DNA of 64,000 nucleotides from Acanthornis magna (taxonomy: Eukaryota > Chordata > Aves > Passeriformes > Acanthizidae). The position numbers and the translations under genes were made by a program. The notes under the pieces are model-generated. The model saw nothing but the letters and a program-made list of their open reading frames with translations. It was not told where the DNA came from and searched no databases. The stretch lies in contig JAWUZG010000964.1 in the NCBI GenBank assembly GCA_036785705.1, forward strand, positions 62,001 to 126,000, written 5' to 3'. Positions 61,401 through 64,000 of this stretch are shown here, in pieces; position 1 is the first letter of the stretch, and each line of letters opens with the position of its first letter.

Positions 61401-61574
61401 CCGCACCGCGCCGCGGCTCCCCGCTCGCTGCGCCAGCTCCCGCCAGCCCTTGCCGGGCGCCGCGCGGTCCAGCAGCTCGCTGAGGCGGCGGAGCAGCGGC
61501 TCGCTCAGGCGGCTGAGGGGCAGCGGCTCGGCCGGGCGGCTGAGGGGCAGCGGCCCCGCCGCGCCGCGCTCCAT
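45993..61574 (-). CDS. MALT1: MALT1 paracaspase (whole coding span, 17 coding exons)
   Basis: Seventeen minus-strand exons join with matching phases and GT/AG borders into 813 codons plus stop (human 824). Order: death domain (about residues 25-115), Ig1 (117-206), Ig2 (207-298), linker from three tiny exons (299-329), caspase-like domain (330-550), Ig3 (about 560-710), tail. The catalytic dyad is His405 (YYAGHGYEN) and Cys454 (LLDMCRK), matching human H415 and C464; Trp570 matches human W580. Known role: scaffold and Arg-specific protease of the cytoplasmic CARD-BCL10-MALT1 complex, activating NF-kB after antigen-receptor signals. TRAF6-type motifs are kept in exon 7 (AVECTE) and the tail (PVETTD). 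The arginines at the two human autocleavage sites are Leu139 and Gly765 here. The ATG at 61574 has a strong start context (GCAGCCATGG). Enzyme function is inferred from the intact dyad. Confidence 0.96.
46727..46852 (-). CDS. MALT1: MALT1 coding exon 16
   Basis: 126 bp (42 codons), in frame at both ends, residues 628-669. Acceptor GCAACAG, donor AGG|GTCAGT. Encodes part of Ig3 (DLDVDPKEANKGTPEETGSY, then KHCLYTRLSSLQKLR). Close to the human exon. Confidence 0.95.
47002..47159 (-). CDS. MALT1: MALT1 coding exon 15
   Basis: 158 bp, residues 575-627. Acceptor ATTCACAG, donor CTC|GTAAGT. Encodes the start of Ig3 strands (LPESMSLEFQCGVQIQLGFA, AEFSNVMVIYTRIV). Confidence 0.95.
47853..48002 (-). 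CDS. MALT1: MALT1 coding exon 14
   Basis: 150 bp, residues 526-574 plus shared codons. Acceptor TTTTTCAG, donor CACG|GTACGC. Encodes the link from the caspase-like domain to Ig3 (MGKCPLTKGKQALEIRSSLS) and RNLQWAKAH with Trp570. In human the equivalent W580 packs the Ig3 domain against the protease and is the site of allosteric inhibitors. Confidence 0.96.
48003..49370. other. MALT1 intron 13 with a CR1 fragment
   Basis: 1368 bp. Apart from the CR1 piece at 48375-48670 nothing was recognised. The open frame at 48398-48973 is not supported as coding. Confidence 0.75.
48375..48670 (+). mobile_element. CR1 LINE internal fragment
   Basis: The plus strand resembles the 3' part of CR1 reverse transcriptase and its following region: CAGCATCACTAATGACCCAC, GAGGAGTGGTTGACACC, GGTCCTGGATAGGCTG, GGGCAGAGAGGAGTGTCATG, CTCTGCAGGGAAGGACCTTG, then CCAGCACTGCACTCTTGTGG. 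It is antisense to MALT1 and carries many changes, so it is an old insertion without function. Confidence 0.85.
49371..49498 (-). CDS. MALT1: MALT1 coding exon 13
   Basis: 128 bp, residues 483-524 plus shared codons. Acceptor TCTCACAG, donor GAAG|GTGAAC. C-terminal part of the caspase-like domain: CQGAEAFEIQQSGLANGIF, MKFLKERLLEDKKITVLLDE. The GAEAFE stretch lies in the substrate-binding region of the fold in the human enzyme. Confidence 0.96.
49499..49854. other. MALT1 intron 12
   Basis: 356 bp; nothing recognised beyond splice sites. Confidence 0.8.
49855..49929 (-). CDS. MALT1: MALT1 coding exon 12
   Basis: 75 bp, residues 458-481 plus shared codons. Acceptor ATTACAG, donor AC|GTAAGG. 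Encodes NEYDDTILILDALKVTANIV then FGYA, directly after the catalytic Cys segment. Confidence 0.96.
49930..51020. other. MALT1 intron 11
   Basis: 1091 bp; contains short T-runs only. No exon or repeat family was recognised. Confidence 0.75.
51021..51198 (-). CDS. MALT1: MALT1 coding exon 11 (catalytic exon)
   Basis: 178 bp, residues 399-456 plus shared codons. Acceptor CATCTCAG, donor AAAAG|GTATCC. Carries both catalytic residues, His405 in LLYYAGHGYENYGNSF and Cys454 in FLLDMCRK, plus PIDAPNPYRSANCLCVQ. Human Gly before LLYY is Ala398 here (GCT formed across the splice). The acceptor has only 26 nt of native intron before a solo LTR begins. Confidence 0.97.
51221..51224. repeat. LTR target-site duplication, left copy
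   Basis: CAGT directly before the LTR, matched by CAGT at 51859-51862 directly after it. The duplication shows retroviral integration. Confidence 0.8.
51305..51310 (-). promoter_or_regulatory. LTR polyadenylation signal
   Basis: AATAAA on the minus strand inside the LTR, in the same sense as MALT1 transcription and about 107 nt before exon 11. Confidence 0.6.
51651..51690. repeat. LTR U3 direct repeat, 2 x 20 bp
   Basis: GGATTGTTTAATCAAAAGGG occurs twice in immediate succession. Direct repeats in U3 are often enhancer units; function here is not shown. Confidence 0.9.
51859..51862. repeat. LTR target-site duplication, right copy
   Basis: CAGT directly after the terminal ACA of the LTR, pair of 51221-51224. 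Confidence 0.8.
54482..54685 (-). CDS. MALT1: MALT1 coding exon 10
   Basis: 204 bp, residues 331-397 plus shared codons. Acceptor CTTGGCAG, donor TATG|GTAAGA. Start of the caspase-like domain: TDKVALLIGNMTYWNHPQL, DVYELTSLLRQLDFKVVSLL, EMRNAVDEFLLLLDEGVY. A minisatellite begins about 24 bp upstream of the acceptor. Confidence 0.97.
54709..55312. repeat. 68-bp minisatellite, nine copies, in MALT1 intron 9
   Basis: Nine units with CCATGGG starting at 54729, 54798, 54865, 54932, 55000, 55068, 55135, 55203 and 55269 (spacing 66-69 bp). Each contains ATATATTCCATGGG, ACACCATTAAA and AAGGTTTTCCAAAGTG followed by an A-run. Units differ mainly in the A-run and a few bases. It ends beside the acceptor of exon 10, where its A-run (T-run in the transcript) merges into the polypyrimidine tract. 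Confidence 0.96.
55313..55970. other. Rest of MALT1 intron 9
   Basis: Single-copy sequence between the minisatellite and exon 9; nothing recognised. Confidence 0.75.
55971..56003 (-). CDS. MALT1: MALT1 coding exon 9 (33-nt microexon)
   Basis: 33 bp, phase 1 in and out: PQEESSDRPV plus shared codons (Asp before, Ala after). Acceptor CCAAGCAG, donor GTGG|GTGAGT. It corresponds to the human linker NKEQTTDQPLAK just before the protease domain. Supported by splice sites, exact phase and position rather than strong sequence conservation. Confidence 0.88.
56004..57026. other. MALT1 intron 8
   Basis: 1023 bp; no repeat or exon recognised. Confidence 0.7.
57027..57053 (-). CDS. MALT1: MALT1 coding exon 8 (27-nt microexon)
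   Basis: 27 bp, phase 1 in and out: DISDFQES plus shared codons (Glu before, Asp after). Acceptor CTTCACAG, donor TCAG|GTAAGT. It takes the place of human LNNLGHPD, with little sequence match, so it is called on splice sites, phase and order. Confidence 0.82.
57054..58095. other. MALT1 intron 7
   Basis: 1042 bp. The open frame at 57134-57748 on plus has no recognisable features and is not called. Confidence 0.7.
58096..58128 (-). CDS. MALT1: MALT1 coding exon 7 (33-nt alternative exon)
   Basis: 33 bp, phase 1 in and out, the same size as the human alternative exon 7 that separates isoform A (included) from B (skipped). Acceptor CACAAG, donor GAAG|GTAAAG. Encodes RQAMAVECTE; AVECTE matches the human TRAF6-binding site around E316 (Glu306 here). 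Skipping keeps the frame. Confidence 0.92.
58365..58461 (-). CDS. MALT1: MALT1 coding exon 6
   Basis: 97 bp, residues 267-298 plus one base. Acceptor CGCATAG, donor ATAG|GTAAGG. Second half of Ig2: VTYVDVEHQGMYWCHVFNDR then EDEDTRKVEVVI, with the disulfide-type Cys in YWCHV. Confidence 0.96.
58708..58886 (-). CDS. MALT1: MALT1 coding exon 5
   Basis: 179 bp, residues 208-266 plus two bases. Acceptor TTTTTTAAG, donor ACA|GTAAGT. First half of Ig2: ENKLCVRVQPQPQNLTVGD, ALVLECGAVGNPVPHYQWF. The start AAG|GGAGCTTA is the only choice that stays open and keeps phase; other nearby AGs give a stop. Confidence 0.94.
59011..59161 (-). CDS. MALT1: MALT1 coding exon 4
   Basis: 151 bp, residues 157-206 plus one base. 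Acceptor GATGCAG, donor GACG|GTGAGT. Second half of Ig1: VPHGNSPELLLSPVSVKDSG, FYICRVNSESSFMFSRWARL, with the Cys of YICRV. Confidence 0.96.
59162..59562. other. MALT1 intron 3
   Basis: 401 bp; nothing recognised. Confidence 0.75.
59563..59684 (-). CDS. MALT1: MALT1 coding exon 3
   Basis: 122 bp, residues 117-156. Acceptor TTTTGAAG, donor GAG|GTAAGA. First half of Ig1: IKIVVQPDSQVALSGQAIKL, then CCLATGHPFVQYQWFK. In human the same place reads CCRATGHP, cut by MALT1 itself after R149; here that residue is Leu139 (codon TTG). Confidence 0.96.
59685..60502. other. MALT1 intron 2
   Basis: 818 bp, AT-rich; nothing recognised. Confidence 0.75.
60503..60669 (-). CDS. MALT1: MALT1 coding exon 2
   Basis: 167 bp, residues 61-115 plus one base. 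Acceptor TTCCGCAG, donor TCAG|GTCAGT. C-terminal part of the death domain: PLDLEQCSLQVLEAEGSPSW, SLLKLLGDRGCTVLELAESL, QALEHTEALRWLSHS. Human has CLDLEQ where this has PLDLEQ. Confidence 0.95.
60670..61395. other. MALT1 intron 1
   Basis: 726 bp; nothing recognised. Confidence 0.75.
61396..61574 (-). CDS. MALT1: MALT1 coding exon 1
   Basis: 179 bp, residues 1-59 plus two bases of Ser60. Start MERGAAGPLPLSRPAEP with G at -3 and +4; donor CTGAG|GTGAGC. The death-domain start EPLLRRLSELLDRA matches human EPLLRRLSELLDQA. The N-terminus before it is Pro/Leu-rich and about eight residues shorter than human. The frame stays open far upstream through the minisatellite, so this start is chosen from the family's usual length and the start context. 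Confidence 0.9.
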
Positions 61575-61717
61575 GGCTGCCCGCCCGGCGGCCTGCGCTG
61601 GGGCGGTGCCCGCCCGGAAGGAAGCGCCGCGCGGGGCAGCGCGAGACGGGGCTGGGGGGGGGAGCGCAGCGCGAGACGGGGCGGGCGGGGGAGCGCAGCG
61701 CGCGGGGGAGCGCGCGG

Positions 61718-62560
61718 GACACCTGAGGGGAGCGCGTGCAGCCCCAACCTGAGGGGAGCGCGAGACAGGAGCACCTGAGGGGAGCGCGAGACACCTGAGG
61801 GGAGCGCGTGCAGCCTCGTCCTGAGGGGAGCGCGAGACAGGAGCACCTGAGGGGAGCGCGAGACAGGGACACCTGAGGGGAGCGCGAGACAGGGGCACCT
61901 GAGGGGAGCGCGAGACAGGGACACCTGAGGGGAGCGCGCGAGACAGGGACACCTGAGGGGAGCGCGAGACAGAGGCACCTGAGGGGAGCGCGAGACAGGA
62001 GCACCTGAGGGGAGCGCGAGACAGGGGCACCTGAGGGGAGAGCGAGACAGGGACACCTGAGGGGAGCGCGTGCAGCCCCATCCTGAGGGGAGCGCGAGAC
62101 AGGAGCACCTGAGGGGAGCGCGAGACAGGAGCACCTGAGGGGAGCGCGAGACAGGGACACCTGAGGGGAGCGCGAGACAGGGGCACCTGAGGGGAGCGCG
62201 AGACAGGGACACCTGAGGGGAGCGCGAGACAGGGGCACCTGAGGGGAGCGCGAGACAGGGACACCTGAGGGGAGCGCGTGCAGCCCCATCCTGAGGGGAG
62301 CGCGAGACAGGAGCACCTGAGGGGAGCGCGAGACAGGGACACCTGAGGGGAGCGCGAGACAGGAGCACCTGAGGGGAGCGCAGCGCTTGCAGCCCCAACC
62401 TGAGGGGAGCGCGAGACAGGAGCACCTGAGGGGAGCGCAGCGCTTGCAGCCCCAACCTGAGGGGAGCGCAGCGCTTGCAGCCCCAACCTGAGGGGAGCGC
62501 AGCGCTTGCAGCCCCAACCTGAGGGGAGCGCAGCGCTTGCAGCCCCGTCCTGAGGGGAGC
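61718..62560. repeat. GC-rich minisatellite upstream of MALT1 (26-bp and 31-bp units)
   Basis: The main unit is 26 bp, CACCTGAGGGGAGCGCGAGA then CAGGRN, in about 20 copies; one copy at about 61923-61950 has two extra bases. A second type of 31 bp, CTGAGGGGAGCGCAGCGCTT then GCAGCCCCAAC, occurs mainly at 62370-62560. The two types share CCTGAGGGGAGCGC and are interleaved (also at 61740, 61810, 62070 and 62280). The minus strand has no stop codons across the array in any frame. Confidence 0.96.
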
Positions 62561-62640
62561 CCACCGCGGCGAGGAACGCGTCCTCTCTGCCGGCGCTGCG
62601 GACACGGTGAGGGAGCGGAGCGGGTGCGGTTGTACCCCGT

Positions 62641-64000
62641 GTTGAAATGGGAGTGTTGTGCGTCGGAGTGTGAGGGTGAGACCTCTGAGAAGGCAGGCTT
62701 TAGAGCCGGGAGCTGGGGCGTAAACCACGCAAAGCCCACACGACATTGAGGGCGGGGGTCTCACTTTGAGGAGAAAGAGTTTTATCCAATTGCGTCCCGC
62801 ACGGCCATGCACTCTCCTTGACACAACTTCCCCCAGCCTGCTGCCACTGTCCAAATGTGTAGCTTAAGGGTCAGGCTCCTTGGGTCCTTTGATAACGGAG
62901 AGAAGGGACTGCTCGGGAAGAGCCCACCAAGATGTTCCCGTGAGTGATTACCATCACTACAAGCGGACAAATGTTCTGAGGGAAATTCTCAGCTCTCTGG
63001 TATTGCAACTTGCTCAAAGTGGGCTGAAAGTGCCTTAGAAAGTAATTTTACTGGCATTTTTTACTCAGTGATCAAACATTCCGGTTGCTCAGAGAGGTGG
63101 TAGATACCCCATCCCTGGAAGTGTTCAAGGTCAGGTTGGACAGGGCTTGGAGCAGCTTGGTGTGGTGGAAAGTGTCCCTGCCCATGTTGGTGTTGGACTA
63201 TATGACCCTTAAAGGTGCCTTCCAACCCAAACTATTCTGGTTTTAATGTGGCTGCTCGTTTCCTTGGGGGTTATTTTGACTATTAGGCTCTTATAAAACA
63301 TAGATATCCTTGTTGCTATTCCTGAATGAGGGTGCTTGGAGGTGCTATATTTATTGCTGAACATACCAGTTTCTTATCTGGGTCTAGATAACACCGGGAG
63401 CCAGAAGTATTTAGCACAGTTCTATCTCATAACCAGTTTTAGCTGCATGTCCTGCAAAATGCTTAAGAAAAAACTTGGCTCAAAAGTTGCTTTTCAGCCT
63501 CTTCCAGATCCCTTGAGCTCAGGGCGGTTTGTGCAATTCATTCCAGTTCCTCCTGTGTGAGACTTGTCTCCTCGGGTACCAGGAGTGGAAATGCTTTTTT
63601 ACTTCAGGATTCACTTATTTGCCTTTGAAGGATGAGAATCATTAGGTGAATTTCTGTGTAGTGGTTGTGTCCGCCTTTGGTTTCCTCAGCTTGCTTGTTA
63701 GGCACTGTGGATTTTCTCATGCTCAGCAGAACTTTTGTGTGCTTAACTTCCAACAAGTAAGAAATTCTCAAGGTGCCTAGGAGAGCAGTTAGGAACATGC
63801 TTCAAAAGACAACCCAGTGCTTTGTTATGAAAAGCTAAGGCCAACACTTCCTCTCTCTCAAGGCCATTAGGAAATTCCTATGGACTTCTATGGCAGTAGG
63901 ATGTGCCCTCTCCTCACTGCCAACTCCCTGTCTGGCAGAGGTTTTCCCAGGAAGGGCCATCTGCTGCATGTAATGAAATCGTCCCTCTTAAAAGTCAAAC
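62641..64000. other. 5' flank of MALT1
   Basis: No exon was recognised. It contains one CR1 tail (63075-63240). Other sequence is single-copy. Confidence 0.65.
63075..63240 (+). mobile_element. CR1 LINE 3' end
   Basis: Close match to the usual CR1 tail: CAGAGAGGTGGTAGATACCC, CATCCCTGGAAGTGTTCAAG, GTCAGGTTGGACAGGGCTTG, GTGTCCCTGCCCATG, then AGGTGCCTTCCAACCCAAAC and TATTCTGG. Truncated at the 5' end as is normal for CR1. This family marks the genome as avian or reptilian. Confidence 0.93.

Larger units (their letters stand above)
61370..62640 (-). promoter_or_regulatory. MALT1: CpG island, probable MALT1 promoter
   Basis: Very GC-rich, CpG-dense sequence covering MALT1 exon 1 and about 1 kb upstream. 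Most of it is a tandem repeat with GCGC and CACCTG in each unit. No TATA box was identified and the start of transcription is not defined. Confidence 0.65.

Noticed and set aside
61309..62854. Open frames of 390-476 codons on the minus strand
   Set aside because: They are translations of the minisatellite in three frames; only the last part of one is MALT1 exon 1.

Overview
The window is vertebrate nuclear DNA and looks avian. It holds intron-split orthologues of ZNF532 and MALT1, and it has CR1 retrotransposon tails of the kind typical of bird genomes (63075-63240, 12954-13045, internal piece near 48375-48670). The two genes also neighbour each other on human 18q21; in chicken they are on chromosome Z, so a Z-linked origin is likely but is an inference.

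Both genes lie on the minus strand, MALT1 upstream (right) and ZNF532 downstream (left). Positions 1-1790 are a decamer tandem array cut by the window edge. Positions 1791-7750 are intergenic, with two recent local duplications. ZNF532 runs from a 3' UTR at about 7755 through eight coding exons (9087-28021), assembled splice site by splice site into 1296 codons with every phase matching. Its long 5' intron reaches a CpG island at about 35690-37975, the likely promoter. Positions 38000-44850 are intergenic, with one well-formed but unrecognised exon-like segment on the plus strand (39173-39313). MALT1 has 17 coding exons (45993-61574) giving 813 residues: death domain, two Ig domains, three tiny linker exons, caspase-like domain with His405/Cys454, third Ig domain, and a tail with a TRAF6-type motif. 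A CpG island and a GC-rich minisatellite lie upstream of its start.

The two proteins are not known to work in one pathway. MALT1 is the paracaspase of the CARD-BCL10-MALT1 complex upstream of NF-kB. ZNF532 is a nuclear multi-zinc-finger protein linked to BRD4-associated chromatin complexes.

The most unusual material is in MALT1. Both arginines used for autoproteolysis in human MALT1 (R149, R781) are replaced here. A 634-bp solo retroviral LTR with a 4-bp target duplication sits 26 nt from the acceptor of the catalytic exon and appears to have landed on the branch-point motif. A 68-bp minisatellite abuts the acceptor of the preceding exon. A minisatellite with about 23 CACCTG E2-boxes lies upstream of the start codon and is open in frame with it.
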